A DNA stretch of 23,183 nt, taken from positions 1-23,183 of the forward strand of contig CAYGTK010000043.1 in the NCBI GenBank assembly GCA_964352775.1, in the 5' to 3' direction. Below, in pieces: positions 7,775 through 15,005 of this stretch (its first letter is position 1; the number at the start of each line of letters is the position of its first letter). Under the pieces are notes generated by a model that ran no database searches, was not told the origin of the DNA, and saw nothing but the letters and a program-made list of their open reading frames with translations. This DNA comes from CAYGTK01 sp964352775 (GTDB taxonomy: Bacteria > Bacteroidota > Bacteroidia > Chitinophagales > CAIOSU01). The translations under genes were made by a program, and so were the position numbers.

Positions 7775-9574
7775 TTACATTTCAATGATGAGCTTCATTC
7801 CGGGTTTAATGCCTTTGTGGTTAGAGATATTGTTAGCCCGCTTTATTCCTTCAATAGTGGATCCAGGGTATTTTTTTGCTATTTCCCATATGGTATCCCC
7901 AGAACGCACGGTGTGGTATACTTTATTTGAGCTGCTAGTAGTTGAGGTTTTTGGGCTTGTAGAAGTTGTTGTTCCTTTTACTCTAGCTTGTTTTTCAGCG
8001 AAACTTAAGTCGTTTACGGGGCGATAGTAGTCCATTTTTGTAGAGGAGACATATATTTTTAGCGATTGCCCTGCACGTATGGTGTTACCATAAATGCCAT
8101 TCCAATTACGAATGCTTTGCGATGAACAACCATACCATTCAGCTATAAATCCTAAATTGTCACCAGCTTTAACGGTATAGGTTAAGTACTTTCCGCTGTT
8201 CGTATTTGTGGCTGGAGCCATACTTGATACTGTAGTTGTGCTTTTCCCATTCAAAGCCTGCTTTTGCTTAAAGGTCATGCTATTGATGTCCGCGTATTGG
8301 CCCTGGCGATTCTCTGGCACAAATATCCTTAAGGTTTGTCCAGCGCGTATGGTGTTTCCTTTCAAGCCATTCCAGTATCTTAAGTTAGATAAGCTCACAT
8401 CGTACCATTCAGCAACAAAGCCTAAGTTATCTCCTGGCTTAATACGATAATACACCTTCACTAATTCTGCTGAAGGCTTCTCTTCTTCTGCTTTAGTAGC
8501 TATCAGTTCTGCCGGGGTTGGAGCCTTGAATATAGAGTCGCGTAGTTCTTCGAACTTGACAAGTTTATTGATCGGTAAACGAAGAGCATAACCACTATTG
8601 CTAGCTGGTATTGATCTCTTTTTTAGGCTCGGATTCAATAAGGCTAACAAGCTAACATCTGTCACAATGTGAGAAGCGATCTTTGAGAGCGTAACCTGAT
8701 CGTATATCATTACCGTGTCAATGGCATTTATATCCAAAGCAGGTTTGGCTGGTCTGTAACCATATTCTTCAAAATGACTGAGTACATAAGTTGCTCCGAT
8801 AAAGGCAGGGACATATCCGCGAGTTTCTCTTGGTAACCAAGGTCTTATTTCCCAATAAGTACGTTTGCCTCCACTTCTTCGGATGGCTTTGTTTACATTA
8901 CCAGGGCCACAGTTATAGGCTGCTATAACCATTAACCAATCCCCATATATCTTGTGCATCTTTTCAAGATAATCAAGCGCGGCCTCTGTTGAACGATAAG
9001 GGTCACGCCGTTCATCGATATAGGAATTGGTTTTTAGGCCAAGAAACCTTCCAGTAGCATACATTATTTGCCAAATGCCAGTTGCCCCAGCTCTTGAAAC
9101 AGCATTAGGATTTAAAGCAGACTCTACAATAGGTAGATACTTCAATTCGTGAGGCATGTCTTTTCTATCCAATGCTTCTTCGAATATGGGGAAATACATT
9201 TCTGAAAGCATTAACATCTTGCTCACCTGTGAGCGACGCTTGTATGCATATACTTCTATGTAACGTTGCACGAATGGGTTCAACTCCAAGGGTATTTCTG
9301 AAGGTATCATAGCCATGTTATGGCGGATGATGGAGTCGGAATACCGCGGGATCTCCATGCTGTCATTAAAACTTAGGCTGAACTTCGTGGTGTCACGCAT
9401 TTTATTGGCGTCCTCGAACAACCAATGAGCCATGCTATCTAACTGCGCTAGATATTCGAAGTTCTGTACTTCTACCTTAGGTGGGGCAATGGTATCACTA
9501 GTTCCGTTCATACTCTTAGCAAAACACCAAGGCGTAACAACGAATAACGATAGTATCAAAAGGAGTCTGGTCAT
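7775..9574 (-). CDS. Lytic transglycosylase with three LysM domains (MltD-like)
   Basis: A 599-residue exported murein hydrolase that cleaves the MurNAc-GlcNAc bond to form 1,6-anhydro ends. Residues 1-19 look like a signal peptide (FVVTPWCFA|K). The SLT/goose-lysozyme-like domain spans about 130-260: LKYLPIVESALNP holds the catalytic Glu151, followed by GATGIWQIM and AAYNCGPGNVNKA, the usual family 1 motifs. Three peptidoglycan-binding LysM domains lie at about 373-418, 464-508 and 552-598, joined by Ser/Thr-rich linkers. LysM1 and LysM2, with their linkers, look like a recent internal duplication, whereas LysM3 is different. The architecture matches MltD. The DUF4837 gene follows 3 bases later. 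The Cys17 of the signal region is not in a good lipobox, so a soluble periplasmic form is more likely than a lipoprotein. Confidence 0.93.
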   Translation of the reverse strand: MTRLLLILSLFVVTPWCFAKSMNGTSDTIAPPKVEVQNFEYLAQLDSMAHWLFEDANKMRDTTKFSLSFNDSMEIPRYSDSIIRHNMAMIPSEIPLELNPFVQRYIEVYAYKRRSQVSKMLMLSEMYFPIFEEALDRKDMPHELKYLPIVESALNPNAVSRAGATGIWQIMYATGRFLGLKTNSYIDERRDPYRSTEAALDYLEKMHKIYGDWLMVIAAYNCGPGNVNKAIRRSGGKRTYWEIRPWLPRETRGYVPAFIGATYVLSHFEEYGYRPAKPALDINAIDTVMIYDQVTLSKIASHIVTDVSLLALLNPSLKKRSIPASNSGYALRLPINKLVKFEELRDSIFKAPTPAELIATKAEEEKPSAELVKVYYRIKPGDNLGFVAEWYDVSLSNLRYWNGLKGNTIRAGQTLRIFVPENRQGQYADINSMTFKQKQALNGKSTTTVSSMAPATNTNSGKYLTYTVKAGDNLGFIAEWYGCSSQSIRNWNGIYGNTIRAGQSLKIYVSSTKMDYYRPVNDLSFAEKQARVKGTTTSTSPKTSTTSSSNKVYHTVRSGDTIWEIAKKYPGSTIEGIKRANNISNHKGIKPGMKLIIEM

Positions 9575-9581
9575 ATAATTA

Positions 9582-9616
9582 GAACCGTTCCTGTAGCAGA
9601 CAAATTGTATCTACAG
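9582..9616. repeat. Two dyad-symmetric elements upstream of the LysM transglycosylase
   Basis: The 36-base gap between gatA and the transglycosylase gene holds GAAC-C-GTTC (9582-9590) and, beside it, a nested inverted repeat: ctgtag (9591-9596) pairs with ctacag (9611-9616), and acaa (9600-9603) pairs with ttgt (9605-9608). The outer arm overlaps the gatA stop codon. There is no T-run as expected for a simple terminator. It could be an operator or an RNA hairpin near the start codon at 9574. Confidence 0.4.
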
Positions 9617-11032
9617 TTGCATTAAATAATTAGAAAAAGCTAATAGATCTGCCTCTTCAAATTTGTTGGCCATAACCTGAATTCCAAATGGCATACCATC
9701 AGAATGTTTGCCTAAAGGAAGGGATATAGCTGGTATACCGACTAAGTTAGCCTGAACCGTAAATATATCAGCCAAATACATGGCGATAGGGTCTTCTATT
9801 TTTTCACCGATCTTGAAAGCAGTAGATGGTGTAGTAGGTAGTAGAATAAAATCGTGCTTACTGAATATGTCTTGCGTCATTTCATCAAGCATGCGCCTTA
9901 CTTTTTGCGCCTTAGAATAATAAGCATCGTAGTAACCTGCGCTTAGCACAAATGTTCCCAGCATTATTCTGCGCTTAACCTCTTCGCCAAAACCTTCGCT
10001 TCTAGTCAAGGTGTAGACGGAATCCATATCGGTAGCGTTCTCGCTTCTGTACCCATAATGCACGCCATCAAAGCGAGCAAGATTTGAAGAAGCCTCAGCC
10101 GTAGTTAATACATAATAAGTCGGCACCATGTGCTCTAGGTATGGGAGGTCAACACCAGTAGTCTCTATACCAGCATCATCCAGCTTTTTTAACTGAGCCT
10201 TAAATTCTTCTTTTATTTCCTCATCTAAACCTTCATGCGTTAGCACTTCGTTGAAGTAAGCTACTTTAGGTTTGCGGTCTAGTTTCAAGTTTTGGCTGTA
10301 TGCTGGTACTGGGCGTTTAGAAACGGTACTGTCCTGTTCGTCAGCTCCAGCAATAACTTCCAGTACTAAGCCAGCGTCTTCTACATTATTTGCAAAAGGC
10401 CCTATTTGATCGAAAGAGGAAGCGTATGCGATCAATCCCCAGCGAGATACCCGTGAATAGGTAGGTTTTAAACCAACTATACCGCAAAATGAAGCGGGTT
10501 GACGGATAGAACCTCCAGTGTCTGTCCCTAAAGAAACATGGCACATGCCTGCTTGCACAGCAACTGCTGAACCTCCCGACGAACCACCTGGTACACGTGT
10601 AGGGTCTGCCGCATTCTTAGTAGGTCCATAAACGGAATTCTCATTACTAGAACCCATAGCGAACTCATCACAATTCAACCTGCCTATGATAATGGCATCC
10701 TCTTCTAGCAACCGCTCAACCGCGGTCGCGCTAAATAAAGACTCAAAACCATCTAATATTTTCGAAGCGGCGCTTACTTTTCGCCCTTCTTGAACGATAA
10801 CATCTTTAACACCAACTACTACCCCAGCTAGTTTACCGAACTGACCACTAGCCATTTTCTTATCTACCTCTTCGGCTCTAGCTAATGCATCATCAGCGTA
10901 CACTTCAATGAACGCATTGAGATACTCGTTCTCTTTTATCTTTTCTAGGTAATGTTCTACTAACTGCTTACAGGTGATATCACCAGCTTTAATAGCAGCT
11001 TGAGTTTGGCTGATAGTATCGGGAAAATTCAA
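9611..11032 (-). CDS. gatA: Asp/Glu-tRNA(Asn/Gln) amidotransferase subunit A
   Basis: Amidase-signature subunit of GatCAB. It hydrolyses glutamine and feeds ammonia to GatB for converting Glu-tRNA(Gln), or Asp-tRNA(Asn), to the correct aminoacyl-tRNA in the cytoplasm. At 473 residues the length is normal. The Ser-cisSer-Lys triad is complete: Lys76 in VVGVKDVI, Ser151 in GGSSGGSAVAV and Ser175 in TDTGGSIRQPA. All three are offset by the same 3 residues from the S. aureus enzyme. FDQIGPFANNVEDA and the GatA-like start (LVEHYLEKI) favour GatA over a generic amidase. gatB and gatC are not in the window. The gene lies 11 bases downstream of tatA and probably shares the tatA promoter. Confidence 0.95.
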   Translation of the reverse strand: MNFPDTISQTQAAIKAGDITCKQLVEHYLEKIKENEYLNAFIEVYADDALARAEEVDKKMASGQFGKLAGVVVGVKDVIVQEGRKVSAASKILDGFESLFSATAVERLLEEDAIIIGRLNCDEFAMGSSNENSVYGPTKNAADPTRVPGGSSGGSAVAVQAGMCHVSLGTDTGGSIRQPASFCGIVGLKPTYSRVSRWGLIAYASSFDQIGPFANNVEDAGLVLEVIAGADEQDSTVSKRPVPAYSQNLKLDRKPKVAYFNEVLTHEGLDEEIKEEFKAQLKKLDDAGIETTGVDLPYLEHMVPTYYVLTTAEASSNLARFDGVHYGYRSENATDMDSVYTLTRSEGFGEEVKRRIMLGTFVLSAGYYDAYYSKAQKVRRMLDEMTQDIFSKHDFILLPTTPSTAFKIGEKIEDPIAMYLADIFTVQANLVGIPAISLPLGKHSDGMPFGIQVMANKFEEADLLAFSNYLMQL

Positions 11033-11043
11033 TAGATAGGTGT

Positions 11044-11274
11044 TTAGTCCTCTTTGGCTGATGAAGTAGAGGGTTTTTTATCTTCCTCTTTCATGCCGTT
11101 TTGCAATTCTTCTTTGATGCTAGCACGTGCGGTATTGAATTCTCGAACACCTTTTCCTATGCCTTTCATCAATTCTGGTATTTTTCTACCGCCAAAAAGT
11201 AATAGAATAGCAAATACAATAATGAGGACTTCCCAGCCTCCTAAACCTCCAATAAAAGCGAATGTTGACAACAT
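11044..11274 (-). CDS. tatA: Sec-independent protein translocase TatA/E
   Basis: A 76-residue TatA-type subunit, which oligomerises around TatC-bound substrate to move folded twin-arginine proteins across the inner membrane. A short N-terminal stretch (GGLGGWEVLIIVFAILLLFGG) is the single membrane helix. It is followed by the hinge FGGRKIPELMKGIGKGVREF with the conserved Phe-Gly, Pro and Gly-x-Gly, then an amphipathic helix and a charged, unstructured Lys/Glu/Ser tail. The tail ends KPSTSSAKED. The ATG sits about 20 bases downstream of an exact TACTTTTG promoter element. No tatC is nearby in this window. gatA follows after 11 bases. The lack of a polar residue early in the helix and the FGG motif favour TatA/E over TatB. 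Confidence 0.95.
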   Translation of the reverse strand: MLSTFAFIGGLGGWEVLIIVFAILLLFGGRKIPELMKGIGKGVREFNTARASIKEELQNGMKEEDKKPSTSSAKED

Positions 11275-11293
11275 GCTTATTTGTATTAGACTA

Positions 11294-11325
11294 CAAAAGT
11301 ACGACTATTTCTTAGAGATCCACAA
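11294..11325 (-). promoter_or_regulatory. Bacteroidota-type promoter for tatA-gatA
   Basis: TACTTTTG (11301-11294, exact TAnnTTTG) starts 3 bases after the stop codon of the EnvC-like gene, with a -33 TTG (11325-11323) 21 bases upstream inside that gene's last codons. The predicted start near 11289 gives a leader of about 15 bases. This is the best-formed promoter in the window. Confidence 0.7.
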
Positions 11326-12528
11326 GGCAGGGTCTAGTTTCGTAGTGCCTTTCCATACCTCTAAATGTACTTCCGTTTTAGATTCTTTCTCATTGGTAAA
11401 TACCACACCAATATCTTGAAAGGTATTTATCTTATCTCCTTTCTTAACGAATACATCCTTAAGGTTAGAATATACGGTGTAGTAATCACCATGCTTAACC
11501 AGTACGGCCTTTTGAAAGCCAGGGTTATAAAACACACTAACTACTTCACCAGAAAATATAGCTCTTACCCTAGTGTGTTGAGCAGTACTGATGTCAATAC
11601 CATTGTTCTCAACCCAAATGTATTTTAATACTGGGTGCTGATGTTTCCCGAATGTACTCGCAATGAAACCACTACCTACGGGATAAGGTAAACGACCTTT
11701 ATTAGCTGCAAAATCAGCTGATAGCTTAGCTAATTCGGGGGAGGAGGTGCTTTTGTTTGAGTTTTTTGCGGCAGCTATTCTAGCTTGTTCGGCAGCTATT
11801 TCTTTTGCTATTAAATTAGCTATCTGCTTATCTAGCTTTTTAGCATCCTTCTCTTTACCACTTATAGACTTTTTAAGGTCTTTTTCTTTGTCTTGCAGTT
11901 CAGCCAGTAAGTCATCTTTTTGCTCTCGCTCTGAACTTAAGGTCCGCTGCTGCTTCAGTTCTTCGCCAAGTAAACTTTGTTTTTCTTTTTTCTGCTGCTC
12001 AAGGTCTCCTGTTTTTTTGGTCAGGTCGTCAATGGTACTGGCTATCAATTGATTTTGTGTGCCACGAAACTCGCCTAGTTTCTGCAGGTAGTTCCATCGT
12101 TTGATGGCATCATTGAAACTATCTGCTGAAAATAGAAAGATCCATTTATCGAAAGTAGAACGGCTTTTATAAGCATTCACTAACATGGCAGCGTATTTCT
12201 CTTTCAAGCTTTCTAAGTCTTTAGAAAGAGAGCCTACAATATCACTCGTTTGATTAATACTGCTATTTATTGCCTTGATGTCTTTATTCAGATTGCCAAT
12301 ATACTTCTTACGAAGATTGATCTGGCGTTCTAGGGTTTTCAGTTCGCTTACCGATCGTGTTCTGTCAGAGGTTATCTCTTGCAGTAGCTCTTTGGTCATT
12401 GCGATCTCCTTCTCTATAGCTTTCCGCTCTTTTTCCAAAGCAGACTTCGAACCCTGCGCATAGGTCAATACGCCCATGAACAACCAAAGGGAGATGAAAA
12501 GGAATGATATTTTAGAAGCGTTCTTCAT
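11305..12528 (-). CDS. EnvC-like murein hydrolase activator with degenerate LytM (M23) domain
   Basis: A 407-residue exported protein. The signal peptide ends LTYAQ|GSK near residue 25. Residues ~28-250 are a long heptad-rich coiled coil (Lys/Glu/Gln/Leu, for example KEKDLKKSISGKEKDAKKLD). Residues ~280-400 are a LytM/M23 fold. The zinc and catalytic positions are changed: the HxxxD site reads N308-N-G-I-D312, the usual YGHL reads YSNL (Asn355), and HxH reads E386-V-H388. Only Asp312 and His388 remain. This is the pattern of EnvC-type proteins, which do not cut peptidoglycan but activate amidases at the division site. That role is inferred from family knowledge. The start overlaps the DUF4292 lipoprotein gene by 17 bases. 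tatA, expressed from its own promoter, comes next; in some bacteria amidases are Tat substrates, but no amidase gene is present here. Confidence 0.88.
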   Translation of the reverse strand: MKNASKISFLFISLWLFMGVLTYAQGSKSALEKERKAIEKEIAMTKELLQEITSDRTRSVSELKTLERQINLRKKYIGNLNKDIKAINSSINQTSDIVGSLSKDLESLKEKYAAMLVNAYKSRSTFDKWIFLFSADSFNDAIKRWNYLQKLGEFRGTQNQLIASTIDDLTKKTGDLEQQKKEKQSLLGEELKQQRTLSSEREQKDDLLAELQDKEKDLKKSISGKEKDAKKLDKQIANLIAKEIAAEQARIAAAKNSNKSTSSPELAKLSADFAANKGRLPYPVGSGFIASTFGKHQHPVLKYIWVENNGIDISTAQHTRVRAIFSGEVVSVFYNPGFQKAVLVKHGDYYTVYSNLKDVFVKKGDKINTFQDIGVVFTNEKESKTEVHLEVWKGTTKLDPALWISKK

Positions 12529-13273
12529 ATTTACTGCTCACAATGAAAGGGAATGATTGAGGTTCATCCCACTTTACCTTTGTAAAACGCATTTCTGAGC
12601 TAATATTTTGTTCTCCTGTAAAGATATACTCTCTTTCTGATGCGAAGTTAGCTTGGTTACTAAACGCATAGTCGTTAAAATTCATTAAAACTATACGGTT
12701 CTCCTCTTTTTCTAGTAGTGCCACTTTCGTAATTCTGAGGTCTCCATTCATCCAAATGGTATTGTCCATTTTTTTATCAGAAGTAAAAAGTAAGTAGTTA
12801 CCTTCTTCTTGCTTTACTTTCAATTTATCGTTGAGGGCGAAAGCGCTATTGCCTACAAGTACATCTTGTAGTAACCGCATGTTAAAGTTGAATGGAACAA
12901 AGTTGTTGATGTAGCTAAAAGGTTTGCGATAGTATACTTTGTCTAGTTTATCTAGTATATGGATGCTATCATTGGTGATCAGTATTCTTGCAACCTCAAT
13001 ACCCATTAGCGAGGTGATAGATACCCAGCAAATACTATCTCGTTGTATTCTGAACTGAGCGGTAAAGCCTTGCGACTTTTTACCATCATCATATTTCATT
13101 TTGGCTTTTCCATAGAACCAATCGAACTCGATATCAGAAGATAATATTCCATTTCTAGCCTCAGATGATGACAGCTTAGATAACTCACTACTATTAACCG
13201 ATTTGGGTGTTTTACATGCGAAAAGGCTGAAAAGTAGTAGAAGGAATATCGATATAAGCAGCTGTCTACTCAT
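12512..13273 (-). CDS. DUF4292 family lipoprotein, possibly LolA/LolB-like
   Basis: A 253-residue predicted lipoprotein. Leu/Phe-rich signal peptide with lipobox FSLFAC, Cys20 lipidated, then KTPKSVNSSEL. The body is beta-rich: FDWFYGKAKMKYDDG, FTAQFRIQRDSICWVSI and the later IHILDKLDKVYYRKPF. This is the DUF4292 family of Bacteroidota. The run of strands with Trp/aromatic residues, 'G-K-hydrophobic', and 'IDSICWVSITSLMGIE' recalls the open half-barrel of LolA/LolB, the carriers that deliver lipoproteins to the outer membrane. Such a role is inference and untested. Its start overlaps the TPR gene by 8 bases and its end overlaps the EnvC-like gene by 17, so the four genes from the nucleotidyltransferase to EnvC form a tightly packed unit. 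Confidence 0.85.
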   Translation of the reverse strand: MSRQLLISIFLLLLFSLFACKTPKSVNSSELSKLSSSEARNGILSSDIEFDWFYGKAKMKYDDGKKSQGFTAQFRIQRDSICWVSITSLMGIEVARILITNDSIHILDKLDKVYYRKPFSYINNFVPFNFNMRLLQDVLVGNSAFALNDKLKVKQEEGNYLLFTSDKKMDNTIWMNGDLRITKVALLEKEENRIVLMNFNDYAFSNQANFASEREYIFTGEQNISSEMRFTKVKWDEPQSFPFIVSSKYEERF

Positions 13274-15005
13274 ACAATTGTTTATCAGCTATCTTTTTTC
13301 CGATCAATTCGGAATCTGACCCAGCAGCCTCGGCCTTTTGCCATTGAACTAGAGCGCCTTCTATATCGCCGAGTTTGAAGAGGATGTCTCCGTAATGCTC
13401 AAAAAGAGTGGCGTTTTCATCTTCGCTTGAATTGATGGCTTTCTCCATCCAAACCTTAGCGTTTTTGTAATCCTCATTTTGGTAGAGAATCCAGGCATAG
13501 GTGTCTTGGAAGGAAGCATTATTTGGCTCTAATTCATTAGAACGGGCTGACATCTTTTTAGCCTTTTCCAACCTATCCTTTCTTAAAGAAAGGTAATAGC
13601 TGTAGTTGTTAAGGGTAAATGCATTGTCAGGGTCGTATAACAGTGCCGTATCAAAAGCTGAATCAGACTTGCTGTAGAGCTTCAAGTCGTTGTACGACCC
13701 ACCTAATGATGAGAAGAACTGTGCCTTAAGTAAGATATTTCCTACTACTAAGTCTTTACCCATTTCTAGCGCATCAACTGCCTCTTGGTGTTTCTTCAAT
13801 TGGTCAGCTGAAACACCATTGAAGAAATAGACTAGTGGTTGGTTTGGAAACAACTCTAATGCTTCTGAAGTTCTTTGATAAAGTGCATCGTAGTTCCGCT
13901 TGTCGGAATGAATGAAGAAGACTTGTTGCCAGACCTCGTATATGCTATTGTCAATAGCTATGGCCTTATCATACTCTACCAAAGCCTCCTCAGTTTGCTC
14001 ATCGCGATAAAGCATGTCACCATAGATGGCATGTGAGCGAGCATCTTTATCATGAACAGAAACTAAAATCTCAGCCAGTTCAAATCCTTCTTTTTTCTTG
14101 GCCTCGTCTTGTTGTTGGTTCTGTAAGTAGGGGAATAAGATGCGGATCTTCTGTTCTATTGCTAGGTCGGCATTGCCAAAAGCTTGTTTCAAATAAGTGA
14201 GTGCTTTTTCTTGGTTCCCCTTTTTGCGGTGCATTTCTGCAATATTTAATAAAGCTTGAGCATTATCAGGGTCTTCCTTTAGTAGCTTTTCATAAACTGC
14301 CTCCATTTCGTCCAACATGTCGTTGGTTAAATACAGCTCAGCTAGTAGGTGATAGTTACGCACCTCTTTAGGATCGTTGTCTATCAGCTTTTGTATTTCA
14401 GCCGTAGCATTTTCAATATCGCCTAGCTTGATATACAAGCGTTGCTTTTGTACAATGACATTTTCATCCAAACCTATAATAGATTCGTATTCATCATAAA
14501 CAGCAATAGCCTCTTCATACTTAGATGCTTTAATGAGCATAAAGGCATGGTCGAAGTATCGATCGTAGTCTCTAGGGTGATATTTCAACATCTCTGCATA
14601 CACCTCTGCCGCCTCAGCAAATTTCGAACGGTAGGCCAGTATTTCTGCTTTTAGGTCTAAATACCACTTATTCTGTGGTTGCAATTTTACGGCAGTGTTA
14701 ATATTGCTCATCGCAATATCGAACTGGTTGGATTGGAAATAGATAGTGGCTAACTCATAATAAGAAGCATCATTCTTATTATCCAACTTTATTACTTTCT
14801 CAAATAAGCGAACGGCTTCTGGGTAGTCTTCTAATATTTTAGCTTTATTGGCTTCCATAAATACCTTTTGCACGGTAAAATGGTCGATACCATTGGTGTT
14901 CTCTTGCTTATCCTTCTTGCCTTTTTTCTTCTTTTGGGCATATCCAGGTGAAGCGACTAACACTATGGCTAGCAGAATAAGGGCGATATGTTTGAACGAT
15001 CTCAT
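13266..15005 (-). CDS. Secreted tetratricopeptide repeat protein
   Basis: A 579-residue exported protein made almost entirely of TPRs. The signal peptide ends ASPGYAQ|KK near residue 24 and is followed by a very basic Lys-rich patch (KKKKGKKDKQ). From about residue 45 to the end there are roughly a dozen 34-residue repeats with the usual W/L-G-Y-A-x-P pattern, for example ASYYELATIYFQSNQFDIAM and ALLNIAEMHRKKGNQEKAL. TPRs bind partner proteins; no catalytic domain is seen. The gene overlaps the nucleotidyltransferase by 4 bases (ATGA) and the DUF4292 lipoprotein by 8. The product probably acts in the periplasm or at the outer membrane as a scaffold for neighbouring envelope factors, which is inference from context. 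Confidence 0.88.
   Translation of the reverse strand: MRSFKHIALILLAIVLVASPGYAQKKKKGKKDKQENTNGIDHFTVQKVFMEANKAKILEDYPEAVRLFEKVIKLDNKNDASYYELATIYFQSNQFDIAMSNINTAVKLQPQNKWYLDLKAEILAYRSKFAEAAEVYAEMLKYHPRDYDRYFDHAFMLIKASKYEEAIAVYDEYESIIGLDENVIVQKQRLYIKLGDIENATAEIQKLIDNDPKEVRNYHLLAELYLTNDMLDEMEAVYEKLLKEDPDNAQALLNIAEMHRKKGNQEKALTYLKQAFGNADLAIEQKIRILFPYLQNQQQDEAKKKEGFELAEILVSVHDKDARSHAIYGDMLYRDEQTEEALVEYDKAIAIDNSIYEVWQQVFFIHSDKRNYDALYQRTSEALELFPNQPLVYFFNGVSADQLKKHQEAVDALEMGKDLVVGNILLKAQFFSSLGGSYNDLKLYSKSDSAFDTALLYDPDNAFTLNNYSYYLSLRKDRLEKAKKMSARSNELEPNNASFQDTYAWILYQNEDYKNAKVWMEKAINSSEDENATLFEHYGDILFKLGDIEGALVQWQKAEAAGSDSELIGKKIADKQLYE

Noticed and set aside
7578..8027. 149-codon open frame on the plus strand
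   Set aside because: It lies antisense to the start of the DUF4837 gene and the end of the LysM transglycosylase gene, both well supported, and its translation resembles no family.
11054..11628. Plus-strand open frames opposite tatA and the end of the EnvC-like gene (11054-11419 and 11365-11628)
   Set aside because: Antisense to conserved genes with clear motifs; translations are low-complexity reflections of the Lys/Glu-rich coding strand.
11747..12052. Cys/Ser/Phe-rich plus-strand frame that could look like a membrane peptide
   Set aside because: It is the reverse of the Lys/Glu/Gln coiled-coil codons of the EnvC-like protein, which automatically read as Phe/Leu/Ser/Cys on the other strand.
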